Positions 10,563-23,378 of a DNA stretch of 64,000 nucleotides are shown here, in pieces; positions within the stretch are counted from its first letter, which is position 1, and each line of letters begins with the position of its first letter. The notes under the pieces are model-generated. The model was not told where the DNA came from, did no database searches, and worked only from the letters and a program-made list of their open reading frames with translations. The position numbers and the translations under genes are program-made. The stretch comes from Amoeboaphelidium protococcarum (taxonomy: Eukaryota; Aphelidiomycota; Aphelidea). Location: the NCBI GenBank assembly GCA_023515745.1, contig JALECJ010000254.1:1860001-1924000 (forward strand), given 5' to 3'.

Positions 10563-12884
10563 TCAATCCTTCTTGAACAACTTTACAAACTATGTAAAGT
10601 GCACCAGCTTAGACTTGATTTGGCGAGGGAGATTACGATCCAGCACAAGTCTTTACTCTGCACCGCCTTGCTTCAAATCCACTTAGGAGGAAGATGTAAA
10701 CGCGACATAACAAGGTTCTCCTTTCATCGATGGAGTTTCCACAGTCAGTCGGACGCCATCATTGAAGAGCATTGTGAAATTGCTACCACCACTTCCAGAC
10801 TTGGTCTGCATACACCATCCCACATTGGCCATAAATACTGCATTATTCCAAGTACTGCTGTCGCCACTTAACATTGCTTGAGTTTTACAGGACGCATTAA
10901 ACTGTTAACTTTAGTGAGATTACTACTATGCAGAATGTAATCTACTCTAATTCATGGACAACACCGGTTACGATAACTAATTAGAGTTAGTCAAACTAGG
11001 TATCATGGCACTCTATTACAGTGAGTTGATGTTTGTATGTTATACACCATTTTACGATAAAATATTCCTTTACTCAATATGATTCTAGTCCACGGGACTC
11101 AATGAGGCCTTTTACATGTGACTGATTAATGAATTATTCAAAGTAGGTGCCCCGAGATTAAGAGTCATTTTATCGTTTCGTGACCGGCCAAAGTTTGCCA
11201 TTATAGTGCTACTAGATAAATTTTATGAGAACTTATTCTTACCATCACCGCGAATAATTAAAGGATAATCAGCACCGGCGCTTTTATTCATAATCAGATC
11301 AAGACAAATCTAATAACTCTCCTTCATGTGCCGATAGTTATACTGATACTGAAATGGAATAGCTTCCGCCTAATCTACAAAACTCTACTTCTTACCATTC
11401 TGTGCAATTTCAACCTCGTTCGTACTAGCATTAAATCGAATCTTCAGCTAGTCATTCTAATTGATTGAGCTCGTACTATTGCTGCTATTACAAAATACGC
11501 ATTCAAAATCAGGAGGATTATTCTCCATCAACATACACTTGGCCACCTGGCTATAGTAAATAACTTTTGGAGTCTTTGATCTCACAGCTTACACAAACTT
11601 GAACGCGTATTTGTACTTTTTAATAAACTTACTAGGCAGAGAGCTGAATTAATACTGAAAAGTGCTACCATTCGATTTATCAGTGACTTGTATATTGAAA
11701 CCATCGGAACTTATAATCAACTTGTACTTGTCATTAGTCAATTCGAGCATGACACTTCCATCAGTCGTGATCTCAACAACTCCATGCTTTGTAACTTGTT
11801 TAATAGGCTTCAGCCTCAAAGTGGACAAAGCCTGTAGATCTGACGCTGCAAACAATGGTAGACTCTCAGTATTAGCACGGTCAATAACATTGTTATTGTT
11901 CTAGTAAGAATGGTCGATAATTACTGGCCTGTGAGAAGACATGGAGGCAGACAGAACGAATGGATGAGTTTTAATTTCATCTATAGTTATTCTATCAGCA
12001 GGATCAATAGTCAACATCCTTTTCACCAAGTCAGATGCATTAAAGGATAAGAATGATGGAATAGAAAACTGTCCAGACTTGATCTTGTTCAAAGTCTCTT
12101 TCACATTGCCGGCATTATCAGACTCAAATGGTGCATACCCACATAGAAGAGTGTATAATAAACATCCCAGAGACCATATATCAGTAGATAAACCATAAGA
12201 CCTCCTATTCACAATCTCGGGACTAATATAATTGGGAGTACCGCACATGGTCATAGCCTCACTGATGTTTATTGAATTCTTAAAGCTCTTATTATTAGTC
12301 TGCGTAGATACTCGGCAAGACAATCCAAAATCTCCAATTTTACATATATTTGCTCCACTTATTTAATCTTTCTACAGCATAATATTTGACAATTTCAAAT
12401 CTCTGTGCAGAATAGAACGATGGTGCAAGTATGCAACTCCTTCAACTAAATCTTACATTAACAGCGCAACCTCTTTCTCATCGAGTCCTCTATTCTATGC
12501 ATTATTTACTGGAGTACTATTGATTTTAGTGTGCAAATAACTGTACAAATCCTCCTAGCACAACTCCATCAACAGATATATAGCATCATGATCCTCCCAG
12601 TGATGAAGCAACTTGACTATATTTCGACATGATTGCAACTCACTGTGAATTTAAACTTCATTTCTGACTCTTTCAGACAGTCCAGCATTAAGAATCAATT
12701 ACTTTTAAATAATCTTCAGTGCATATTGCTACTATTACTATTATGAGTCTATGATATGTCGGCTTGTAGATAGTAGTACATTCGACGAACTAGCTCTCAG
12801 ACGAACTTTATACACATTACTAAAAGAGCCTTTCCCAATGATTGACATGAGTTCATACTAATTTTTATCAGAGGGAAACATCAT
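10563..12884 (-). CDS. PLK4: Polo-like kinase 4 (SAK/PLK4)
   Basis: A 773-aa intronless frame under the Gln code. The kinase domain (about residues 8-310) shows IGKGSFSNVYKV, HRDLKLSN, DFG and the activation segment CGTPNYISPE. A poly-Gln run of mixed TAA/TAG/CAA codons interrupts the N-lobe before YALKII. The middle region matches the PLK4 cryptic polo box, including KYKLIISSDGFNIQVT and FVQAVRSKTPKV followed by LMENNPPDFECVF. The C-terminal third polo box begins VFMANVGWCMQ (about residue 683). PLK4 triggers centriole duplication and is regarded as an opisthokont-lineage kinase, so it is a key clue to the organism. It is transcribed divergently from PGS1 across a 646-bp region with a GTGAAACG motif. 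Confidence 0.93.
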
Positions 12885-13530
12885 ACTCAATCCAAATTCC
12901 CACCAGACTCTCAAGATAATTACAAAGCTCGATAATTAATTCCAAAATATTCCACCTTGAATATATATAGACAATGGCAATTCACTTTCCAGTTCAACAA
13001 TAAATGCAGAGACTGAGAGATACAGAGCGAGAGAGGCAGAGAAAGAAAGAGAGAAAGTGAAACGAGAACGCGCGTTTCACATTCCACCCAGAACAGAAGT
13101 TGAAGCTTTGACGATTACATCGACATCATCAATGACCATACTTTGTCTGTTCCGTCCCCAAATTGGTATTGGAGCATTTGATTTGATTAATTGAAGCTTT
13201 AACTAGTTTTCTAAGTTCAACTTAACACCTATCAAAGAGGTATTAGACTTGGCTCTCCAAACAAACTTTCGTCAGCAGATTGATCTAAACATCATCAACT
13301 CACCTCATTGTCATTTGAGTTTATACCCTTTCACGCTGTTAATTCTATGGTGACATTTAATCAGAAAATCTAAATGATCTTATCACTATTTTGTAACGTG
13401 ATAAATCAATAAATATTAAATCAGATTTTCACATCATTTATTTCCTCTTTGAACGCTGAGTAAGATTGAAGATCGAAAAGTCGCTTACACTTTATTGCGC
13501 GCCAATTGATAATTCTACACGCAAATAATA
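12885..13530. promoter_or_regulatory. Divergent PLK4/PGS1 intergenic region
   Basis: No gene seen. Near the PLK4 side is a GA-rich run (about 13010-13056) followed by an inverted motif at 13057-13080: GTGAAACG on one arm and CGTTTCAC on the other, around an ACGCG core. The same GTGAAACG word occurs in the histone H3/H4 intergenic region, so it may be a cell-cycle element. This is inferred from word sharing only. Confidence 0.4.
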
Positions 13531-14907
13531 ATGGTGAAATACTTCAAGATAGATGCTGATAGAATCGACGTGTTGAATACGCCATAGGAGTTTCATCAAG
13601 AGCTTTTAAAAAGGATATCCAATGCTAAATATCAAATCCAATTAGTATCGCTGTATTGTGGATGTGAGCTCGATAAATATAAGACAGAATCTGATTTAAT
13701 CACTGCTCTATCTGATGCAATCAAAGCTAATCCGCAATTGCAAGTTGATTTAACCTTTGATCACTTCAGATCTAATAGATTAATTACTGCTAGTGATGGT
13801 CAGTCTACGTCTGGTAGGGAAGTGTTGGAGACGCGTGTCAAGAGTTTGAATGCATCCAATGTCAACTTGCACATGTACAAGTCCGGTGCTGCCAGTTCTC
13901 TACTAACTAGACTGTTTGGCGATAGAAATAACGAGATTTTCAGTATTCTACACGTTAAAATTTACAAGTTTGATAATGTTGTTATACTATCTGGTGCCAA
14001 TCTCTCTGCTAGCTATTTCACCAATAGACAGGATCGGTATTACGTTCTTAATCTTGGTGATTGTGATAATGATGGTACACCGTTCGATAAGGAAGATGAT
14101 AGTTTATAGCTGAACAGATGGTATGACGAGTTTATACGGCAATTGAATGACTCTGGAGATTACCAGAATCTTTTGGGTGATGACTGCAGTGTTGATAGTG
14201 CCATTGACAAGAGTCTGATTATGAATAGCAACAAGGCTATGGTGATTCCAATGTTCAATGTGCCTCACCTGAAAATATGGTAAAGTTAGCAAAGCATGAT
14301 TTCAATTTTGAATTATCTGGCTAAACTAAAATAAAGTCCATAAGGCAAAGCACTGATGGGCGACATTGATATCACTAGTGGCTATTTCATTCCAACTGCT
14401 GATGTTAGTGATGCACTGTACTAACTTTCTAAAGATTCCACGGTCAATATCACCATACCATCCGTGAGAACAAATGGGTTCTATCAAGGAAAGGGTGTAT
14501 CGTATTACGTACCAACCATGTACTAGCATGTTGCGAGTTAGTTTATTGACTCTACTAGTAGCGGTAATAATCTTCGTCTATTGGAGTATGATAGAAATGA
14601 CGATGGATGGTCTTATCATGCAAAAGGTCTCTTTGTCAATGATAATAGATTGAAAATGCCATTCATAACCATATTAGGATCTTCTAACTGGAATTATCGG
14701 TCGGCATATCGCGATGTGGAGCAAGATAATCTCATTATTACATGGAACCATAATCTAAGATCCAAAATGTGGTAAGAGCAGAGTAATCTGGCGTAATATA
14801 CGCGGCCATTCTAGAGGCTTAGCTCATAAGGGAATAGTCAAGGAAGTTTATACTTGAGGCAACGGATGATACGTCTCGCCTCAAAGGTGTTTCGGTCCTT
14901 TTTATGA
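13531..14907 (+). CDS. PGS1: PLD-type CDP-diacylglycerol-glycerol-3-phosphate phosphatidyltransferase
   Basis: A 458-aa frame without introns. It has two HKD half-sites of the phospholipase D superfamily: HVKIYKFDN with SGANLS (about residue 141), and HAKGLFVND with ILGSSNW (about residue 359). The arrangement, GREVLETRVK and the YFTNRQDRYY segment match eukaryotic PGS1, which makes phosphatidylglycerophosphate, the first committed step to cardiolipin in mitochondria. An obvious mitochondrial presequence is not seen at ATG 13531, and no alternative upstream start was found. A PLD-type PGS1 implies an organism with respiring or at least cardiolipin-containing mitochondria. Confidence 0.88.
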
Positions 14908-14994
14908 GCATTGTCATTGTGGTTGTCAGGCCTAAGACTTTTTGAATGATTTCATAACATATTTGCAAAGTAGATTTATGTACATTTCCCATGA

Positions 14995-17900
14995 GCTTTC
15001 AGTGAACGCAGAATCTTAAACTGAGTTTAGCGAGTCTTATTTTTAGTTGCTAGAGTGGTTCGCTTGATGCTGAGGGAGTTTACGCAATATGCGCGCGTCC
15101 TGTCAGTGATGAACGCAAAATGCGTTCATTGAACCACTCTGTCGCATTAAGAGTTTTGAACTTGAAACTGCTTTCAATGAACGCAGAATGTAAAGCTGTG
15201 TATGCAAAGACTAGAAAGAAGCCGCTAGAAAGGTTCGCTTGCATCTGAGGGAGTTTACGCAAAATGCGCGCGTTTGGTCTATGATGAACGCATTTTGCGT
15301 ACATTGAACCACTATGTCCGGTTACGAGTTTTCGACTTGAAACTGCTTTCAGTGAACGCAGAATCTGATACTGAGTGTCTAGAGTCTTATTTTGAGTTGC
15401 TAAAGTGGTTCGCTTTAAGCTGAGGGAGTTTACGCAATATGCGCGCGTCTTGTCAGTGATGAACGCAAAATGCGTAAATTGAACCACTCTGTCCCCTGAT
15501 GAGTTTTCAACTTGAAACTGCTTTCAGTGCACGCAGAATCTGATACTGAGTGTCTAGAGTCTTATTTTGAGTTGCTAAAGTGGTTCGCTTGCATCTGAGG
15601 GAGTTTACGCAATATGCGCGCGTCTTGTCAGTGATGAACGCAAAATGCGTAAATTGAACCACTCTGTCCCCTGATGAGTTTTCAACTTGAAACTGCTATC
15701 AATGAACTCAGAATGTAAAACTGAGTGTCTAGACTTTTATTTTGAGTTGCTAAAGTGGTTCGCTTGCATCTGAGGGAGTTTACGCAAAATGCGCGCGTCT
15801 TGTCAGTGATGAACGCAAAATGCGTAAATTGAACCACTCTGTCCTCTGATGAGTTTTCGACTTGAAACTGCTTTCAGTGCACGCAGAATGTTAAACTGAG
15901 TGTCTAGAGTCTTATTTTGAGTTGCTAAAGTGGTTCGCTTTAAGCTGAGGGAGTTTACGCAATATGCGCGCGTTTGATTCTTGATGAACGCAAAATGCGT
16001 ACATTGAACTACTCTGTCCCCTGATGAGTTTTGAACTTGAAACTGCTTTTAATGAACGCAGAATGTAAAGCTGTGTATGCAAAGACTAGAAAGAAGCCGC
16101 TAGAAAGGTTCGCTTGCATCTGAGGGAGTTTACGCAAAATGCGCGCGTTTGGTCAATGATGAACGCATTTTGCGTACATTGAACCACTATGTCCGGTTAC
16201 GAGTTTTCGACTTGAAACTGCTTTCAGTGAACGCAGAATCTGATACTGAGTGTCTAGAGTCTTATTTTGAGTTGCTAAAGTGGTTCGCTTGCATCTGAGG
16301 GAGTTTACGCAATATGCGCGCGTCTTGTCAGTGATGAACGCATAATGCGTAAATTGAACCACTCTGTCCCCTGATGAGTTTTCAACTTGAAACTGCTATC
16401 AATGAACTCAGAATGTAAAACTGAGTGTCTAGAGTCTTATTTTGAGTTGCTAAAGTGGTTCGCTTTAAGCTGAGGGAGTTTACGCAATATGCGCGCGTTT
16501 GATTCTTGATGAACGCAAAATGCGTACATTGAACTACTCTGTCCCCTGATGAGTTTTCGACTTGAAACTGCTTTCAGTGCACGCAGAATCTGATACTGAG
16601 TGTCTAGAGTCTTATTTTGAGTTGCTAAAGTGGTTCGCTTGCATCTGAGGGAGTTTACGCAATATGCGCGCGTCTTGTCAGTGATGAACGCATATTGCGT
16701 TCTTTGGACCACTCTGTCCCCTGATGAGTTTTGAACTTGAAACTGCTTTCAGTGCACGCAGAATGTTAAACTGAGTGTCGAGAGCCTATTTTTTAGTTGC
16801 TAAAGTGGTTCGCTTGCATTTGAGGGAGTTTACGCAAAATGCGCGCGTCTTGTCAGTGATGAACGCAAAATGCGTAAATTGAACCACTCTGTCCCCTGAT
16901 GAGTTTTCGACTTGAAACTGCTTTCAGTGCACGCAGAATGTTAAACTGAGTGTCGAGAGTCTTATTTTGAGTTGCTAAAGTGGTTCGCTTTAAGCTGAGG
17001 GAGTTTACGCAATATGCGCGCGTCTTGTCAGTGATGAACGCAAAATGCGTAAATTGAACCACTCTGTCCCCTGATGAGTTTTCAACTTGAAACTGCTATC
17101 AATGAACTCAGAATGTAAAACTGAGTGTCTAGAGTCTTATTTTGAGTTGCTAAAGTGGTTCGCTTTAAGCTGAGGGAGTTTACGCAATATGCGCGCGTTT
17201 GATTCTTGATGAACGCAAAATGCGTACATTGAACTACTCTGTCCCCTGATGAGTTTTCGACTTGAAACTGCTTTCAGTGCACGCAGAATCTGATACTGAG
17301 TGTCTAGAGTCTTATTTTGAGTTGCTAAAGTGGTTCGCTTGCATCTGAGGGAGTTTACGCAATATGCGCGCGTCTTGTCAGTGATGAACGCAAAATGCGT
17401 AAATTGAACCACTCTGTCCCCTGATGAGTTTTCAACTTGAAACTGCTATCAATGAACTCAGAATGTAAAACTGAGTGTCTAGAGTCTTATTTTGAGTTGC
17501 TAAAGTGGTTCGCTTTAAGCTGAGGGAGTTTACGCAATATGCGCGCGTTTGATTCTTGATGAACGCAAAATGCGTACATTGAACTACTCTGTCCCCTGAT
17601 GAGTTTTCGACTTGAAACTGCTTTCAGTGCACGCAGAATCTGATACTGAGTGTCTAGAGTCTTATTTTGAGTTGCTAAAGTGGTTCGCTTGCATCTGAGG
17701 GAGTTTACGCAATATGCGCGCGTCTTGTCAGTGATGAACGCATATTGCGTTCTTTGGACCACTCTGTCCCCTGATGAGTTTTGAACTTGAAACTGCTTTC
17801 AGTGCACGCAGAATGTTAAACTGAGTGTCGAGAGCCTATTTTTTAGTTGCTAAAGTGGTTCGCTTGCATTTGAGGGAGTTTACGCAAAATGCGCGCGTCT

Positions 17901-20900
17901 TGTCAGTGATGAACGCAAAATGCGTAAATTGAACCACTCTGTCCCCTGATGAGTTTTCGACTTGAAACTGCTTTCAGTGCACGCAGAATGTTAAACTGAG
18001 TGTCGAGAGTCTTATTTTGAGTTGCTAAAGTGGTTCGCTTTAAGCTGAGGGAGTTTACGCAATATGCGCGCGTCTTGTCAGTGATGAACGCAAAATGCGT
18101 AAATTGAACCACTCTGTCCCCTGATGAGTTTTCGACTTGAAACTGCTTTCAGTGCACGCAGAATGTTAAACTGAGTGTCGAGAGTCTTATTTTGAGTTGC
18201 TAAAGTGGTTCGCTTTAAGCTGAGGGAGTTTACGCAATATGCGCGCGTCTTGTCAGTGATGAACGCAAAATGCGTAAATTGAACCACTCTGTCCCCTGAT
18301 GAGTTTTCGACTTGAAACTGCTTTCAGTGCACGCAGAATCTGATACTGAGTGTCTAGAGTCTTATTTTGAGTTGCTAAAGTGGTTCGCTTGCATCTGAGG
18401 GAGTTTACGCAATATGCGCGCGTCTTGTCAGTGATGAACGCATATTGCGTTCTTTGGACCACTCTGTCCCCTGATGAGTTTTGAACTTGAAACTGCTTTC
18501 AGTGCACGCAGAATGTTAAACTGAGTGTCGAGAGCCTATTTTTTAGTTGCTAAAGTGGTTCGCTTGCATTTGAGGGAGTTTACGCAAAATGCGCGCGTCT
18601 TGTCAGTGATGAACGCAAAATGCGTAAATTGAACCACTCTGTCCCCTGATGAGTTTTCAACTTGAAACTGCTATCAATGAACTCAGAATGTAAAACTGAG
18701 TGTCTAGACTTTTATTTTGAGTTGCTAAAGTGGTTCGCTTGCATCTGAGGGAGTTTACGCAATATGCGCGCGTCTTGTCAGTGATGAACGCATATTGCGT
18801 TCTTTGGACCACTCTGTCCCCTGATGAGTTTTGAACTTGAAACTGCTTTCAGTGCACGCAGAATGTTAAACTGAGTGTCGAGAGCCTATTTTTTAGTTGC
18901 TAAAGTGGTTCGCTTGCATTTGAGGGAGTTTACGCAAAATGCGCGCGTCTTGTCAGTGATGAACGCAAAATGCGTAAATTGAACCACTCTGTCCCCTGAT
19001 GAGTTTTCAACTTGAAACTGCTTTCAGTGCACGCAGAATCTGATACTGAGTGTCTAGAGTCTTATTTTGAGTTGCTAAAGTGGTTCGCTTGCATCTGAGG
19101 GAGTTTACGCAATATGCGCGCGTCTTGTCAGTGATGAACGCATATTGCGTTCTTTGGACCACTCTGTCCCCTGATGAGTTTTGAACTTGAAACTGCTTTC
19201 AGTGCACGCAGAATGTTAAACTGAGTGTCGAGAGCCTATTTTTTAGTTGCTAAAGTGGTTCGCTTGCATTTGAGGGAGTTTACGCAAAATGCGCGCGTCT
19301 TGTCAGTGATGAACGCAAAATGCGTAAATTGAACCACTCTGTCCCCTGATGAGTTTTCAACTTGAAACTGCTATCAATGAACTCAGAATGTAAAACTGAG
19401 TGTCTAGAGTCTTATTTTGAGTTGCTAAAGTGGTTCGCTTGCATTTGAGGGAGTTTACGCAAAATGCGCGCGTTTGATTCTTGATGAACGCAAAATGCGT
19501 ACATTGAACTACTCTGTCCCCTGATGAGTTTTCGACTTGAAACTGCTTTCAGTGCACGCAGAATCTGATACTGAGTGTCTAGACTTTTATTTTGAGTTGC
19601 TAAAGTGGTTCGCTTGCATCTGAGGGAGTTTACGCAATATGCGCGCGTCTTGTCAGTGATGAACGCAAAATGCGTAAATTGAACCACTCTGTCCCCTGAT
19701 GAGTTTTCAACTTGAAACTGCTTTCAGTGAACTCAGAATGTAAAACTGAGTGTCTAGAGTCTTATTTTGAGTTGCTAAAGTGGTTCGCTTTAAGCTGAGG
19801 GAGTTTACGCAATATGCGCGCGTCTTGTCAGTGATGAACGCAAAATGCGTAAATTGAACCACTCTGTCCCCTGATGAGTTTTCAACTTGAAACTGCTATC
19901 AGTGAACTCAGAATGTAAAACTGAGTGTCTAGAGTCTTATTTTGAGTTGCTAAAGTGGTTCGCTTTAAGCTGAGGGAGTTTACGCAATATGCGCGCGTTT
20001 GATTCTTGATGAACGCAAAATGCGTACATTGAACTACTCTGTCCCCTGATGAGTTTTCGACTTGAAACTGCTTTCAGTGCACGCAGAATCTGATACTGAG
20101 TGTCTAGAGTCTTATTTTGAGTTGCTAAAGTGGTTCGCTTGCATCTGAGGGAGTTTACGCAATATGCGCGCGTCTTGTCAGTGATGAACGCAAAATGCGT
20201 AAATTGAACCACTCTGTCCCCTGATGAGTTTTCAACTTGAAACTGCTATCAGTGAACTCAGAATGTAAAACTGAGTGTCTAGAGTCTTATTTTGAGTTGC
20301 TAAAGTGGTTCGCTTTAAGCTGAGGGAGTTTACGCAATATGCGCGCGTTTGATTCTTGATGAACGCAAAATGCGTACATTGAACTACTCTGTCCCCTGAT
20401 GAGTTTTCGACTTGAAACTGCTTTCAGTGCACGCAGAATCTGATACTGAGTGTCTAGAGTCTTATTTTGAGTTGCTAAAGTGGTTCGCTTGCATCTGAGG
20501 GAGTTTACGCAATATGCGCGCGTCTTGTCAGTGATGAACGCATATTGCGTTCTTTGGACCACTCTGTCCCCTGATGAGTTTTGAACTTGAAACTGCTTTC
20601 AGTGCACGCAGAATGTTAAACTGAGTGTCGAGAGCCTATTTTTTAGTTGCTAAAGTGGTTCGCTTGCATTTGAGGGAGTTTACGCAAAATGCGCGCGTCT
20701 TGTCAGTGATGAACGCAAAATGCGTAAATTGAACCACTCTGTCCCCTGATGAGTTTTCGACTTGAAACTGCTTTCAGTGCACGCAGAATGTTAAACTGAG
20801 TGTCGAGAGTCTTATTTTGAGTTGCTAAAGTGGTTCGCTTTAAGCTGAGGGAGTTTACGCAATATGCGCGCGTCTTGTCAGTGATGAACGCAAAATGCGT

Positions 20901-21673
20901 AAATTGAACCACTCTGTCCCCTGATGAGTTTTCAACTTGAAACTGCTATCAGTGAACTCAGAATGTAAAACTGAGTGTCTAGAGTCTTATTTTGAGTTGC
21001 TAAAGTGGTTCGCTTTAAGCTGAGGGAGTTTACGCAATATGCGCGCGTTTGATTCTTGATGAACGCAAAATGCGTACATTGAACTACTCTGTCCCCTGAT
21101 GAGTTTTCGACTTGAAACTGCTTTCAGTGCACGCAGAATCTGATACTGAGTGTCTAGAGTCTTATTTTGAGTTGCTAAAGTGGTTCGCTTGCATCTGAGG
21201 GAGTTTACGCAATATGCGCGCGTCTTGTCAGTGATGAACGCAAAATGCGTAAATTGAACCACTCTGTCCCCTGATGAGTTTTCGACTTGAAACTGCTTTC
21301 AGTGAACGCAGAATGTTAAACTGAGTGTCTAGACTTTTATTTTGAGTTGCTAAAGTGGTTCGCTTGCATCTGAGGGAGTTTACGCAATATGCGCGCGTCT
21401 TGTCAGTGATGAACGCAAAATGCGTAAATTGAACCACTCTGTCCCCTGATGAGTTTTCAACTTGAAACTGCTATCAATGAACTCAGAATGTAAAACTGAG
21501 TGTCTAGAGTCTTATTTTGAGTTGCTAAAGTGGTTCGCTTTAAGCTGAGGGAGTTTACGCAATATGCGCGCGTTTGATTCTTGATGAACGCAAAATGCGT
21601 ACATTGAACCACTCTGTCCCCTGATGAGTTTTGAACTTGAAACTGCTTTCAGTGCACGCAGAATGTTAAACTG
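14995..21673. repeat. Satellite array, 175-bp unit, about 38 copies
   Basis: Tandem repeats in one register: the word CGCTT preceding each GAGGGAGTTTACGCA core recurs from 15061 to 21536, exactly 37 x 175 bp apart, so there is no net indel over 6.5 kb. Units fall into a few variant types (for example GCATCTGAGG, GCATTTGAGG or TAAGCTGAGG after CGCTT; ACATTGAACT, AAATTGAACC or TCTTTGGACC later). Blocks of variants recur at 1,050 bp (six units, 16437 to 17487) and 2,800 bp (sixteen units, 17487 to 20287), showing higher-order duplication. The first units, near 15.0-16.1 kb, are the most divergent. Each unit holds two ACGCA..TGCG inverted repeats. Open frames of 69-91 codons recur within units, but 175 is not a multiple of three and TGA occurs in every frame, so I do not call genes. 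Confidence 0.95.
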
Positions 21674-22113
21674 TCATTGGAGTCCCACTAGAAGATGCAA
21701 TTTAAAGCAAGCTGTCAAAGAAGTCTTTCTCTTCGGATCAACATTATCAAGTGAAGAGCGCCTTTGTTAATTAATTCTCTCTCTCTTCATTCTATGGCAC
21801 ATGCTTACCACAGTTAATGCATGTACTATACCCATAGACGAGCTTCTCCAAATGGTTGCTGATTACGAAGATTATCTACTGCAAGTAAAAGCGAGCTTGT
21901 GATTAAAACAAAAAGAAGAAGTGAACCGGTCGTTCAATCACGATGAACAACGCGCCATTACTAACGTGCAACGCCCTTTTATACAGAACTCGAATATCAT
22001 AGGCGGAAATTTTGTATACGTATATACTCGTTTATATTTATACGTGTAATTTATACATATACAAAGTAGGAAGCTCTCTAACTATATCGCAACTTAGAAG
22101 GTTGATACACTGC
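21674..22113. other. Unique sequence flanking the satellite
   Basis: The satellite stops abruptly at 21673. No confident gene. A minus-strand stretch near 21770-21900 encodes a CINC-GKH motif after a pyrimidine-CAG acceptor-like site and could be a small exon. A plus-strand alternative exists in the overlapping region. Neither can be extended. Confidence 0.3.
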
Positions 22114-22770
22114 TCACTCGAGACGAGTAATAGGTCTACTGCCTTGTTCAATATTGTTTGGCTCGGAAAATACCGGGGATTCAATTTCACGAGGAGAATG
22201 GCTTTCACGAGGGTGAGGAAGTTATGGTGGAATTACAGTGTCAGATTAAGCATCGGAACGAGAAAGCAGCTGGTGCACTAAGGCGACAGTAAACGCGGCC
22301 CCATTGTACCAATCGACTACGATGGAGACAATGTCCAGTCTGATCAGTTTTTATTCCGCCTAAAGTAGCTCATCTTAGGAGACGCTCAGAAATTTAGCTG
22401 CTTCTTTAATGGCATCACTTTCCCGCAACCTTATCCAGTCGGATGAGTGCCATCTTGCCATAATCGCAGCAGCCAGACTACTCAACGAGATCCAGTTGTC
22501 ATTGACGGGCACCAGATCGAACTTCTGGCAAAAAATGCGACCTATTCTTAGTAGTAAAGCGGTCGTTTAATCAAATGTCATACCATCACAGAAGGAAAAC
22601 TGCAGTTGCTAAACTGTAAGGCCAGTATCTACTATCAGCTGTAATAGTTCAGATTTGGTACCATGATCCTATTTCAAGTTTACACGCGCGGCAATTTGCT
22701 GTAGCTACTCTTTATTATAACTGGCCAAAGTCTTTGACAATTCCTTTGTAGCCTTGGTGTGTTCTTCCAT
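22114..22770 (-). CDS. SAP-like dom. protein of unknown function
   Basis: A 218-aa frame from ATG 22770 to TGA 22114. Residues about 15-50 (YNKEQLQQIAARVNLK, then KSELLQLIVD) resemble a SAP helix-extended-helix DNA-binding motif. The remainder is mostly helical with a WISLSSLAAAIMARWH segment and a Pro/Ser/Glu-rich tail that looks disordered. I do not recognise the family. It is the first gene beyond the satellite and could be a chromatin protein, but the position alone does not show that. Upstream frames are closed by TGA, supporting this start. Confidence 0.5.
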
Positions 22771-23378
22771 CGTAGAGGTGTTATTATGGTACTAAGTCTT
22801 GTAGAAGGAAGTAAAAGATTGGAAAAGTCATTTCAACATCAAGATAATCTGTTTCAAGTTTGAATCAGGAAGGTAAAGCCTCACATTTATTCAGAAACGG
22901 AAATTTGCTGACGAGGCTTATTAATTTGTTGAGACCTATATGTCGCATTTTCGTGGTATTAGAACCACCGCTCTCGTGAGCATAGCTGCGAAGCCATAGT
23001 TAACCGAATTCGCATTATAAGAGTATTGTGTGGACATCACTAAACAGGCCTCTGTTAGGTGTCATTCTTTAACGATTGTTACACGCTATTGAAACTGTTT
23101 TATGCTCAACATGTCATATAAATATAGCACATACACTATCACACTGTATTATACTGATACACTGAATAAGACAATATTCTTGTTAATATGAAACGTGCAA
23201 ACGGCGATGAAACATCTTCCAGATTGAAGTTGTTCTTATCAAAGCGTTCACCCAAGTCTTACAGTGGCGACTCGTTTATTCCCAGCGGTGTTTCTCCTTC
23301 CATTCAATCAGTGCAGCGAGAGAAAAACAAGCACTTTTATTCCCAAAATTTACTGCATAAGCACCAATTCTAACTTCA
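22771..23378. other. Intergenic region with short upstream ORF
   Basis: Divergent flank between the SAP-like gene and the USP5 gene. An ORF begins at ATG 23188 with a basic, Ser-rich product and runs, under the Gln code, into the USP5 coding region in another frame. It may be an upstream ORF or leader, since it ends inside USP5 without splicing. No other feature seen. Confidence 0.35.

Noticed and set aside
15080-21437. Recurrent minus-strand ORFs of 69-135 codons in the satellite
   Set aside because: They repeat with the 175-bp unit, the unit is not a multiple of three, and TGA occurs in each frame over consecutive units. They are by-products of the repeat.
14995-21673. CRISPR-like array
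   Set aside because: The unit is 175 bp with no unique spacers and no cas genes. The surroundings are eukaryotic. It is a satellite.
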